Shown one piece after another: positions 7,375 to 15,948 of a stretch of DNA of 43,249 nucleotides (its first letter is position 1; every line of letters starts with the position of its first letter). This DNA comes from an uncultured Lachnospiraceae bacterium (GTDB lineage: Bacteria; Bacillota; Clostridia; Lachnospirales; Lachnospiraceae). The notes beneath the pieces are model-generated. The model saw nothing but the letters and a program-made list of their open reading frames with translations, was not told the origin of the DNA and searched no databases. The stretch is from assembly GCA_902789735.1 (NCBI GenBank), contig CADAOZ010000007.1:1-43249 (forward strand). Direction: 5' to 3'. The position numbers and the translations under genes are program-made.

Positions 7375-8967
7375 ATGTTCAGTACCGTAATATCCGGTGC
7401 CCTGCTGGGCATCGACAGCACCCTGATCCGGGTAGAGACCGATATTTCCAGCGGCCTGCCCGGTCTGGATATGGTGGGCTACCTGGGAAGCGAAGTCCGG
7501 GAAGCCGGCAAACGGGTCCGGGTCGCCATGCGCAACTGCGGCTTCCAGATTCCGGTCTCCCGGATCACGGTCAGTTTCGCCCCGGCTGACCTGCCCAAGC
7601 GGGGCGTTGTGGCGGACCTGCCGGTCGCGATCGGAATCCTGATCTGCATGCAGGTACTCCATCAGTCGGATCTGGAGGATATTCTGGTGGCAGGGGAACT
7701 TGGACTGGACGGGGAGGTCCGCTCCATACGGGGAATCCTGCCCTTAGTCCGGCAGGCAAAACAGGAAGGGATCCACACCTGTATCATCCCGGCTGAGAAC
7801 CTGAACGAAGGAGCCGTGATCCAGGGAATCCGGGTCGTGGGCGTCCAGACACTCAGTCAGGCCGTCGCCTATCTGTCAACTCCCCCGGCAGGACGGGACC
7901 GCCTGCTGCCGCCCGGCCATGTGGATCTGGAAGCCCTTTTCCGAAAGGGGCAGGAGGAAATCACCGTTGATTTCTCCGATATCCACGGGCAGGAAACCGC
8001 CAAGCGGGTCCTGGAAATCGCGGCCGCCGGCTTTCATAACACCCTGCTCAGCGGACCGCCCGGTTCGGGCAAGAGCATGCTGGCCAGAAGGATGCCCGGC
8101 ATCCTGCCTCCGCTGACCCAGGAGGAAAGCATGGAGGTCACTTCCATCTACAGCGTGGCCGGCAGGCTTCCGCCAGGCCGGGCCCTGATCACAGAGAGGC
8201 CCTTTCTGGCGCCCCATCATACCATCACCCGGCAGGCCCTGGTGGGCGGCGGGACCATTCCCCAGCCGGGGATCATTTCCCTGGCCCACAGAAGCGTTCT
8301 CTTTCTGGATGAGCTGCCCGAATTCGGCAGGGAGATCATCGATCTGCTCCGTCAGCCCCTGGAGGACCATCAGGTCACCATCTCACGGAGTTCCGGCAGC
8401 GTCACTTATCCGTCCCGCTTTCTTCTTCTGGCTGCGATGAATAACTGCCCCTGCGGCTTTTATCCGGACCTGACCCGCTGTACCTGCAGTCCGGGCAAGA
8501 TCCGGAAGTATCTGGGCCGGATCTCCGGCCCCATCCTGGACCGGATCGATCTGTGTACGGAGGTACCTGAGATCGATCCCATGCTTATGATTGCTCCGGC
8601 AGAGGCGGAGTCCAGCAGGCAGATACGGGAACGGGTCAGCCGGGCCATCGGCATCCAGAAAGAACGTTTCCGGGATACATCCTTTCTGTTCAACGCGGAT
8701 ATGGACGCCCGAGCCGTGGAGCAGTTCTGCCCCCTGGACAGTGAGGAAAGTGCCTTTATTCTGAAGGTCTTTGAAAAGTACCGTTTCAGCGTCAGGACTT
8801 ATCATCATATTCTGAAAACAGCGAGGACCATCGCGGATCTGGATGAGAGCCCGGAGATCCGGATCCCCCATCTGGCAGAGGCCGTCCGTTACCGGACTGC
8901 CGAGCGGGGCTTTCTCCGGGAGCCGGGAAAGACAGAGGGACATATTTATGGCAGACCACAATATTGA
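7375..8967 (+). CDS. comM: YifB/ComM-family AAA+ ATPase (Mg-chelatase-like)
   Basis: I set the start at ATG 7375, where MFSTVISGALLGIDS matches the family's usual N-terminus and GGAG lies 8 bases upstream; a longer in-frame version has no ribosome site. The 530-residue protein has the N-terminal S5-like fold (about 1-170) and an AAA+ core with Walker A (GPPGSGKSMLARRM) and Walker B (VLFLDELPEF). Cysteines in AMNNCPCGFYPDLTRCTC fit a small zinc site. The Mg-chelatase C-terminal domain ends the protein. ComM is a hexameric helicase that aids branch migration during transformation in Gram-negatives; in Firmicutes the role is inferred. Its 3' end overlaps dprA by 20 bp. Confidence 0.92.
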   Translation: MFSTVISGALLGIDSTLIRVETDISSGLPGLDMVGYLGSEVREAGKRVRVAMRNCGFQIPVSRITVSFAPADLPKRGVVADLPVAIGILICMQVLHQSDLEDILVAGELGLDGEVRSIRGILPLVRQAKQEGIHTCIIPAENLNEGAVIQGIRVVGVQTLSQAVAYLSTPPAGRDRLLPPGHVDLEALFRKGQEEITVDFSDIHGQETAKRVLEIAAAGFHNTLLSGPPGSGKSMLARRMPGILPPLTQEESMEVTSIYSVAGRLPPGRALITERPFLAPHHTITRQALVGGGTIPQPGIISLAHRSVLFLDELPEFGREIIDLLRQPLEDHQVTISRSSGSVTYPSRFLLLAAMNNCPCGFYPDLTRCTCSPGKIRKYLGRISGPILDRIDLCTEVPEIDPMLMIAPAEAESSRQIRERVSRAIGIQKERFRDTSFLFNADMDARAVEQFCPLDSEESAFILKVFEKYRFSVRTYHHILKTARTIADLDESPEIRIPHLAEAVRYRTAERGFLREPGKTEGHIYGRPQY

Positions 8968-10285
8968 ATCCGTCAACATCCACGCGGCCTGGCTGCACAG
9001 GATCCGGGGACTTGGCCTGAAGACCATCCTGCGTTTGTACCGGGGTCTTTTTTATGAAGACAGCGCGGCAGCTGTACCGGCCCAGGCTTCCCAGCTGGCG
9101 GAACTGGAAGGCTCCGGTTTCGCCGCAGCCTTGTACGCCCTGCCGCCTTATCAGATCTACCTGCTGGCAGAAAAAGCCCTGCCCGGTGACGGAGGAAAGA
9201 CCGCCCAGTCCATCATACACGCCAGATCCCGTACCGCCGAAGAAATCGGCGCCGGACTGGCCGGCGCCGGAATCAGCTTTGTTTCACTCGAGGAAAGCCT
9301 TTATCCATCCAGACTGCGGAATATACCGGATCCCCCTTACGGCATCTATTACAAAGGGTATCTCCCTGCGGACAGTCTTCCGGTCACTGCTGTCATTGGA
9401 ACCCGGAACGCGGACGCTTACGGGAAGGACCAGGCAAGACAGTTCGCTTCCTATCTGTCCGCCCGGGGCATAGGCATCATCAGTGGCCTGGCCAGAGGCA
9501 TCGACGGAATTGCCGGCCGTGCCGCCCTGCGGGGGAGCGGCCGTTCCTACGCGGTCCTGGGGAGCGGCGTCGATATCTGTTATCCCCGGGAAAACGCGGA
9601 CTTGTATTATGACCTGATTGAACAGGGCGGGATCATTTCGGAGTATCCGCCCGGAACGCAGCCCAAAACCTCGCATTTTCCCATGCGAAACCGGATTATC
9701 AGCGGCCTGTCAGATGTCCTCCTGGTCATAGAGGCCAGATTAAAAAGCGGGACCATGATCACCACCGATCATGCCCTGGCACAGGGGCGGGATGTATTCG
9801 CCCTGCCCGGCCGGGTCTGCGACAGCCTCAGCGACGGCTGCAACCTGCTGATCAGTCAGGGAGCCGGCATTGCCTGCTCTCCGGCCGTCATCGAGGAATA
9901 CCTGCTTGGCATATGCGGCGAAAAAGAGAAGGAGAAACGTCAGATCCCGACCGGCCGGGCTTCCCGGACTGCTGGCAGCCACAAACCTGCCGGCCTGGAA
10001 TCCACGGCAGACAATGGTTCGTCGGCTGCCTTCCGGCGGGAAAGAGAAGATGCTGTGGACCGGATCTGCGAGGGCCTGACAAGCGAAGAGGCTCTGGTCT
10101 ACCGGTCTTTGTCCTTTGAAGATCCTATGCCTACAGATATGATCATTGACCGCTGCCGCAGCAGCGCCGGCAGGGCCCTGGGCGCTTCAGAGGTCGTCCG
10201 GACCCTGATGCTGCTGCTCATGCGGGGGCTGGCTGTCGAGGACGCCATCGGTCTCTACCGCAGGGCCCCGCAGCCTCTGGATTAG
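8948..10285 (+). CDS. dprA: DNA-processing protein DprA (Smf)
   Basis: The start at ATG 8948 (MADHNIESVNIHAAWLHRI) lies inside the comM 3' end and has AGAGGGA upstream. The 445-residue protein has an N-terminal SAM-like helical region (1-90) and the Rossmann-type DprA core (about 145-325) with ISGLARGIDGIAGRAA, GSGVDICYPRENADLY and FPMRNRIISGLSD. A winged-helix tail (about 370-445) follows a linker rich in Gly, Ser and Lys/Arg. DprA binds incoming single-stranded DNA and loads RecA during transformation. Translational coupling with comM suggests a joint role. Confidence 0.95.
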   Translation: MADHNIESVNIHAAWLHRIRGLGLKTILRLYRGLFYEDSAAAVPAQASQLAELEGSGFAAALYALPPYQIYLLAEKALPGDGGKTAQSIIHARSRTAEEIGAGLAGAGISFVSLEESLYPSRLRNIPDPPYGIYYKGYLPADSLPVTAVIGTRNADAYGKDQARQFASYLSARGIGIISGLARGIDGIAGRAALRGSGRSYAVLGSGVDICYPRENADLYYDLIEQGGIISEYPPGTQPKTSHFPMRNRIISGLSDVLLVIEARLKSGTMITTDHALAQGRDVFALPGRVCDSLSDGCNLLISQGAGIACSPAVIEEYLLGICGEKEKEKRQIPTGRASRTAGSHKPAGLESTADNGSSAAFRREREDAVDRICEGLTSEEALVYRSLSFEDPMPTDMIIDRCRSSAGRALGASEVVRTLMLLLMRGLAVEDAIGLYRRAPQPLD

Positions 10286-10342
10286 CATTTCTTCTTTCAG
10301 CGTCTGAGGACCATCTCCATGCCTTTAAACACAAAAAAGCGC

Positions 10343-10396
10343 AAACAGGGACCCTGACCGGATCAAAATCGTTCCGGCAGGGTCCCTGTTCTTTTT
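10343..10396. terminator. Bidirectional terminator between dprA and hemW
   Basis: AACAGGGACCCTGACCGG and its near-complement CCGGCAGGGTCCCTGTT form a strong hairpin at 10344-10390. CTTTTT follows on the plus strand and a T-rich stretch on the minus strand. It separates the two convergent genes. Confidence 0.85.
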
Positions 10397-10431
10397 GATA
10401 AATAGCGGCATGCTGTTCCGGTCCATCCGGA

Positions 10432-11661
10432 TCAGTCCAGCAGAAAATCCGACATGACATAATTGGCCAGGTCCAGACCTTTTTCCGTCAGACGGATCCT
10501 TTCTCCGGTCCGTTCCAACAGTCCTCCGTCTGTATGACGGGCCAGGACCGGTCCGTAGACCGCATCGACCGGATTACCGAAGCGCCTCCGGAACTCCGCT
10601 TCGCTGACGCCTTCTGTCAGGCGCAGTCCCAGGAACATGAATTCCTCCATGCGGTCCCGCAGGGTCAGCTGCTGTATGTCTTCATAATAAGAATCCAGAC
10701 CGGATAATTCCGGACCATTGGAATCACTGCTATTGGAATCCGGACCGCAGCATCTGCCGGACGCCGCCAGGCGGATCCTTCTGAGGTATTCCGGCATCGA
10801 GGCCGTGACTTTAAAGCGCCTGTCTCCAATCAGGGAGGAGGCGCCCAGGCCCAGGCCCAGGTATTCATGGCCGGTCCAGTAGCCGCAGTTGTGGCGGCAG
10901 GCGCGGCCCGGTCTGGCATAGTTAGAGATCTCATATCTCTGATAGCCGTATTCTGCCAGGACCGTCTGCGTACGATGGTACATAAGCCGATCCTCTTCTT
11001 CCGATGGCAGAGGGGGCAGATTTATTTCCGCGAAGGGCGTCCCTTCCTCAATGATCAGACTGTAGGCCGAGATATGTTCCGGTCCCCATTCGCAGACGGT
11101 ACGCAGATTCTGTTCCCATCTGTCCGCGGTCTGCCCCGGCAGGGCTGACATCAGATCGATATTGATATTGTCAAAGCCTGCCTGACGGGCTTCCCGGAAG
11201 ATTTTTTCCGCCTGGCCGGCCCGGTGGATCCTGCCCAGCAGGGCCAGTTCCGCGTCGTCAACAGACTGTACGCCGATGGAGATCCGGTTGATACCCGCCC
11301 CGCGGTATGCCTGCAGCCTTTCAAGATCAGCCGTTCCGGGGTTGACTTCCATACTGATCTCGGCTCCGTCCTGCACCCTGTAGCTTTCCCTGACAGTAGT
11401 CAGAATCCGTTCCAGCTGGTCCGGGGTCAGCAGGGAAGGGGTGCCGCCGCCCAGAAAGATGGTGTCCACCTGAATCTCCGGATGATCCGGAATCCCCGCT
11501 CCGGTCAGACCGTTCAGGTCCGGTGAAAAACGAATCTCGGCCTCCAGGGCACGGACATATTGTTCGATACAGTCCGGTGTGGAAGGCGCTGACAGAAAAT
11601 CGCAGTACAGGCATTTCCTGATACAGAAAGGAATATGGATATAAATTGAAATCTTCCGCAT
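10432..11661 (-). CDS. hemW: Radical SAM heme chaperone HemW
   Basis: I place the start at ATG 11659-11661 (MRKISIYIHIPFC), with GAGGT seven bases upstream. The 409-residue protein carries the radical SAM cluster motif CIRKCLYCDF, that is CX3CX2CXF; the F instead of a fourth Cys is typical of HemW rather than the oxidase HemN. LGGGTPS and the HNCGYWTGHEYLGLGLGA block also match HemW. The family binds heme and inserts it into target proteins. An Asn/Asp/Ser-rich insertion (around CCGPDSNSSDSNGPELSG, roughly residues 310-335) interrupts the usual C-terminal region. It lies downstream of lepA, as in many Firmicutes. Confidence 0.9.
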   Translation of the reverse strand: MRKISIYIHIPFCIRKCLYCDFLSAPSTPDCIEQYVRALEAEIRFSPDLNGLTGAGIPDHPEIQVDTIFLGGGTPSLLTPDQLERILTTVRESYRVQDGAEISMEVNPGTADLERLQAYRGAGINRISIGVQSVDDAELALLGRIHRAGQAEKIFREARQAGFDNINIDLMSALPGQTADRWEQNLRTVCEWGPEHISAYSLIIEEGTPFAEINLPPLPSEEEDRLMYHRTQTVLAEYGYQRYEISNYARPGRACRHNCGYWTGHEYLGLGLGASSLIGDRRFKVTASMPEYLRRIRLAASGRCCGPDSNSSDSNGPELSGLDSYYEDIQQLTLRDRMEEFMFLGLRLTEGVSEAEFRRRFGNPVDAVYGPVLARHTDGGLLERTGERIRLTEKGLDLANYVMSDFLLD

Positions 11662-11689
11662 ATACCGTACCTCATTCCTGACAAAACAA

Positions 11690-11721
11690 TCAGGGCACTG
11701 CTGTTGCAAGCAGTGCCCTGT
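11690..11721 (-). terminator. Terminator of lepA
   Basis: CAGGGCACTGCT and AGCAGTGCCCTG form a perfect hairpin at 11691-11720. On the minus strand ATTGTTTTG follows. It lies 15 bp behind the lepA stop and ahead of hemW, so hemW may depend on read-through or an own promoter. Confidence 0.75.
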
Positions 11722-11735
11722 CCGATATCAAAATA

Positions 11736-13553
11736 TCAGTTGCCGGAATCCAGCTTCAGGACATTCATGAAGGCTTCCTTGGGAATTTCGACATTGCCGA
11801 CGATCTGCATCCGCTTCTTGCCTTCCTTCTGTTTCTCCAGCAGCTTCTTCTTACGGGAGATATCACCGCCGTAGCACTTGGCCAGAACGTCCTTGCGCAG
11901 CTGGCGGACAGTCTCTCTGGCGATGATCCTGCCGCCGACGGCTGCCTGGATGGGCACGTCGAAGAGCTGGCGGGGGATCTCGTCCTTCAGGCGCTCGCAC
12001 ATCCTGCGGCCCCTGTCATAGGCGTTGGAGGTATGGACAATGAAGGAAAGGGCGTCGACCGGTTCCTTGTTGACCAGAATATCCATCCTGACCAGAGTGG
12101 ATTCCTCATAGTCCTTGAGTTCGTAGTCAAAGGAGGCGTAGCCTCTGGACCTGGATTTCAGAGCGTCAAAGAAATCGTAGATGATCTCGTTCAGGGGCAG
12201 TTCATAATGGAGGACCGCCCTGGTCTGCTCAATATATTCCGTACTGATATAACGGCCCCGCCGCTCCTGGCAGAGCTGCATGATGGAACCGATGAATTCT
12301 GTGGTGACCATGATCTCCGCGCTGACGATGGGCTCCTCCATCCGTTCGATCTGGGTGACATCAGGCAGGTTGGAAGGGTTGGTCAGTTCGATCATGGTAC
12401 CGTCGGTCTTGTAGACTTTGTAGACAACGCCGGGCGCTGTGGAGATCAGGTCCAGATCATATTCCCGCTCCAGGCGCTCCAGGATGACCTCCATATGGAG
12501 CAGTCCCAGGAAGCCGCAGCGGAATCCGAAGCCCAGGGCCAGGGATGTCTCCGGTTCGAAGAACAGGGAGGCGTCATTGAGCTGGAGTTTTTCCAATGCA
12601 TCCCGCAGATCGGGATATCGGGCCGCGTCGGCCGGATACAGGCCGCAGTAGACCATGGGCTGGGCTTTTTTATAGCCGGGCAGGGGTTCGTCACAGGGCC
12701 TCTGGTCCTCTGTTACGGTATCGCCGACCCTGGCGTCTCTGATATTTTTGATCGAGGCGGTAAAATAACCGACCATACCGGCAGAAAGCTCGTCGCAGGG
12801 AATGAACTGGCCCGCGCCGAAGTAACCGACTTCCACGACCTCCGCCACCGCGCCGGTGGCCATCATGCGCACTTTGGTACCCTTGCGGATCTGGCCGTCC
12901 CGGATCCGGCAGAATACGATGACGCCCTTGTAACTGTCATACAGGGAGTCAAAGATCAGGGCCTTTAAGGGACCCTCCGGATCTCCGTCCGGAGCAGGAA
13001 TCTTTTCCACTACAGCCTCCAGGACCTCCTCAATCCCGATTCCCTGTTTGGCGGAGATCAGCGGCGCGTCTTCCGCCTCTATGCCGATGACATCCTCTAT
13101 CTCTGTTTTGACCTCTTCCGGCATGGCGCTGGGCAGGTCGATCTTGTTGATGACCGGAAATACCTCCAGGTCCTGTTCCAGGGCCAGATAGACATTGGCC
13201 AGGGTCTGGGCCTGGATGCCCTGGGTCGCGTCGACGACCAGGATGGCGCCGTCACAGGCGGCCAGGGAACGGTTGACTTCATAGTTAAAGTCCACATGGC
13301 CGGGGGTATCGATCAGGTTAAAGATATATTCCTTACCGTCTCTGGCGTTATAGATCAGGCGGACTGCCTGAGATTTAATGGTAATGCCGCGCTCCCGTTC
13401 CAGATCCATATTGTCCAGGACCTGGTCCTGCATCTCACGGTTGGTCAAAAGACCTGTCTTTTCGATCATCCGGTCCGCCAGTGTGGACTTACCGTGATCG
13501 ATATGGGCTACAATACAGAAATTTCTGATTCTGTCCTGTATGTTTTCTGCCAT
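11736..13553 (-). CDS. lepA: Elongation factor 4 (LepA)
   Basis: The 605-residue GTPase shows the G motifs [17 protein letters not shown] and NKIDLPSA. The LepA-specific C-terminal domain ends in [23 protein letters not shown]. LepA acts on ribosomes, where it is thought to back-translocate stalled complexes or help assembly. The length is normal. Only 28 bp separate it from the solute-binding-protein gene upstream and no terminator is seen there, so some transcription from the transport operon may continue into lepA. Confidence 0.97.
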   Translation of the reverse strand: MAENIQDRIRNFCIVAHIDHGKSTLADRMIEKTGLLTNREMQDQVLDNMDLERERGITIKSQAVRLIYNARDGKEYIFNLIDTPGHVDFNYEVNRSLAACDGAILVVDATQGIQAQTLANVYLALEQDLEVFPVINKIDLPSAMPEEVKTEIEDVIGIEAEDAPLISAKQGIGIEEVLEAVVEKIPAPDGDPEGPLKALIFDSLYDSYKGVIVFCRIRDGQIRKGTKVRMMATGAVAEVVEVGYFGAGQFIPCDELSAGMVGYFTASIKNIRDARVGDTVTEDQRPCDEPLPGYKKAQPMVYCGLYPADAARYPDLRDALEKLQLNDASLFFEPETSLALGFGFRCGFLGLLHMEVILERLEREYDLDLISTAPGVVYKVYKTDGTMIELTNPSNLPDVTQIERMEEPIVSAEIMVTTEFIGSIMQLCQERRGRYISTEYIEQTRAVLHYELPLNEIIYDFFDALKSRSRGYASFDYELKDYEESTLVRMDILVNKEPVDALSFIVHTSNAYDRGRRMCERLKDEIPRQLFDVPIQAAVGGRIIARETVRQLRKDVLAKCYGGDISRKKKLLEKQKEGKKRMQIVGNVEIPKEAFMNVLKLDSGN

Positions 13554-13581
13554 AAATTACCTCTTCCTTTCAGAAGTATAA

Positions 13582-15948
13582 TTAATTGCTCTCGCTGATA
13601 TAGATCTGTACCCGGCTCTGGATGATCTGCGCGGTTTCTTCCGCCGTTTTTTCGCCGGCGAAGAAAGCAGACGCTTCTTCTTCCACAATGGCCAGCACAT
13701 CCTCGTTCTGATAGAGACGGTGGTTGGCGGATGTCAGCAGATCCATGACTCTGCCGGCCTCTTCTTCTGTCATAACGGTGATCCTGACTTCCTGTCCGCC
13801 TACATAGTAGATCAGTTCATCAGGTACCTGCTCACCGTTCTCGTCCTCCACATATTTCTGGGTCATGGCATCCTTAGCCATCAGATCCAGGGCTGTACGG
13901 CTGACCGGGAAGCTGTAGGTGATGGAGGCCTGATAGTCTTCCAGCAGGAACTGGCGGATGAACTCCCAGGCCCCGTCCTTGACTTTGGAAGCGGAGCTCA
14001 TGGTAATCTGCAGATCCGGAATCACCGCGGGCCCGACCGCCTTTTCGGACGGGAAGCCCATGACACAGATCTCACTGCCGAAATCACCCTTCTCCGCGTT
14101 GTTGAACTCGTCAAAGCTGCTGAAGTAGCGCTCCTGCAGCAGGGACCTGCCGCTGCGGTACCAGTCTGACGTATCCTCCATATCCCCTTCTTCGGAATAA
14201 TCCATCTCCTCAGGGAACTCGGCCGCCAGCTTCAGGATGGCCTCGAATTCCGGTGAATCAAAACTGGCTTCTCCCGCAGCCACATCTATAAATTCAGGAC
14301 CGTTCAGCTGCAGGGCTGAGAAAAAGATCGTAGACCGGACGTCCTGACCGAATATATTGGGATACTGGACCCCTTTTTCATCCGCCAGGGCCATAAGCTC
14401 CGGTATGGAAATGGTATGGTCCTCTCCCACATCCTCTACCCGGCCGGCGATGCCGATAAGATTAAAGGAAGGAACAATGATGTAGGTCCCGTCCTCCGGA
14501 TTGCAGGCTTCAAATATATTGGTCAGATATTCGATGCCGCTGATATCTTCATCCTGTTCCATGTAAGGAGCCAGATCTTCAAATACGCCCTTGGAGGTAT
14601 AGTTCTGGGCGTCCATGGATTCAGGGATCAGCAGGATGTCCGGCACATTGCCGGAAATGATGTCATTGTTCAGGGCTTCTTCGCCGCCTGTCATGCCGCT
14701 CGCTTCATCGCCCAGGTCATCATAACTGCTGTAATCGCGGATCGTGATCTTATACTCCGGATTTGTCTTATTGAAATCAATGATCTTATGCCGGACGACC
14801 GGATCGACATAATAGCATCCCAGGGTGATCTCTGTCCGGTCTGCCATCACATCCGTATCCGACGGTGTCAGCAGATGAATGTCACAGCCGGCGTCACTGC
14901 TGCCGGACATCATCAGGATCGATCCGTCCTCCGTGAAGGTGACTGCGCTGACATAGGCCGCGTCCATATCCATATCCATGAACTGCAGGATCCTGGCAGC
15001 TTCCTTATCCCCCAGATTCCAGCTGTACAATCCGACGGAATTGGCCAGGACCAGGTCAGAGGAAGCACCGGGGAAGAGGGTATAGTTGAACAGGTCGACC
15101 GTACTGTCTCCTTCCGGCATCTCTTCCAGGACCGGCTTGCTGCCGCCCCGCAGGACGGCCATGGCCGGATCGCCCCCGTCCAGGTAAGACAGGAGGATAT
15201 CCCCGCCCCGCATCCGGAACATCTGGATCTCCTGCATCTCCTCCGTGCCTTTCACACGGGAGATCAGGCTGCCGTCTTCCACACTGTAAAGACTGACGCC
15301 TTTTTCATCCGCCATAAAAAGGCCGGCCCCTTCCACATAGACCATGGACGTAACAATGGCAGCCGCCTTGTCCTCCTCACCGGCAGTTTCCGCACTGCCC
15401 AGAGGGACAGAGAACAGGACTTCTCCATTTGCGTTCCGCTTTTCCAGGGTATATTCCATGGCTTCTTCCTCCATGGTCCCCTCCATAGTCTCAAAATCCG
15501 CGTCTTCTTCCGCAAATTCCGCCGCGGTTTCAGCTGTGGAAGCGTCTTCCTCCTCTCCTCCGGAGTAGGAAGCCATGACCATGTAAAAGCTGCCGTCGGC
15601 GTCAATGGCTGTATAGTCAATACTTGTATCCCCTGTATCCAGTTCCTGCAGCTGGAAATCCGATCCATCCGGCTTGAAACTGCAGAGGAAGCTGGTCAGG
15701 TTATAGTCCTCGTCATAAGCGTAACCGTAGGCGCGCACACTGCCATCCACGACCCGCATTTCTCCCAGGCTGAACTCGTCGTAACCGGCGAACTCCGGGG
15801 GAGTGATGATCTGGTCTGTATAATAGGCCGCTGTTTCAGGCACGGCCTGTCCGGTATTTCCTTCGACCGCTGTTTCGCTTTGTCCGCATGCCGCGGCGGA
15901 CACTGCCAGCAGGGCCGCTGTCATTACTGCCGGAATCCTTTTTTTCAT
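13582..15948 (-). CDS. Lipoprotein with C-terminal extracellular solute-binding domain
   Basis: The 788-residue protein has a lipoprotein signal peptide; C21 (SAAAC) would be the lipidated residue, anchoring it outside the membrane. Residues about 25-370 are rich in short strand-like segments and acidic runs and may form a beta-propeller-like domain, which is inference. From about 375 (YYVDPVVRHKIIDFNKTNPEYKI) to the end the sequence follows family 1 solute-binding proteins, including DILLIPESMDAQ, the FNAEKGDFG-like lid region and a C-terminal helix (FFAGEKTAEETAQIIQSRVQIY). It is the last gene of the transport operon and overlaps the gene before it by 4 bp. Substrate is unknown; a sugar is only a guess from the permease type. 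Confidence 0.83.
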   Translation of the reverse strand: MKKRIPAVMTAALLAVSAAACGQSETAVEGNTGQAVPETAAYYTDQIITPPEFAGYDEFSLGEMRVVDGSVRAYGYAYDEDYNLTSFLCSFKPDGSDFQLQELDTGDTSIDYTAIDADGSFYMVMASYSGGEEEDASTAETAAEFAEEDADFETMEGTMEEEAMEYTLEKRNANGEVLFSVPLGSAETAGEEDKAAAIVTSMVYVEGAGLFMADEKGVSLYSVEDGSLISRVKGTEEMQEIQMFRMRGGDILLSYLDGGDPAMAVLRGGSKPVLEEMPEGDSTVDLFNYTLFPGASSDLVLANSVGLYSWNLGDKEAARILQFMDMDMDAAYVSAVTFTEDGSILMMSGSSDAGCDIHLLTPSDTDVMADRTEITLGCYYVDPVVRHKIIDFNKTNPEYKITIRDYSSYDDLGDEASGMTGGEEALNNDIISGNVPDILLIPESMDAQNYTSKGVFEDLAPYMEQDEDISGIEYLTNIFEACNPEDGTYIIVPSFNLIGIAGRVEDVGEDHTISIPELMALADEKGVQYPNIFGQDVRSTIFFSALQLNGPEFIDVAAGEASFDSPEFEAILKLAAEFPEEMDYSEEGDMEDTSDWYRSGRSLLQERYFSSFDEFNNAEKGDFGSEICVMGFPSEKAVGPAVIPDLQITMSSASKVKDGAWEFIRQFLLEDYQASITYSFPVSRTALDLMAKDAMTQKYVEDENGEQVPDELIYYVGGQEVRITVMTEEEAGRVMDLLTSANHRLYQNEDVLAIVEEEASAFFAGEKTAEETAQIIQSRVQIYISESN

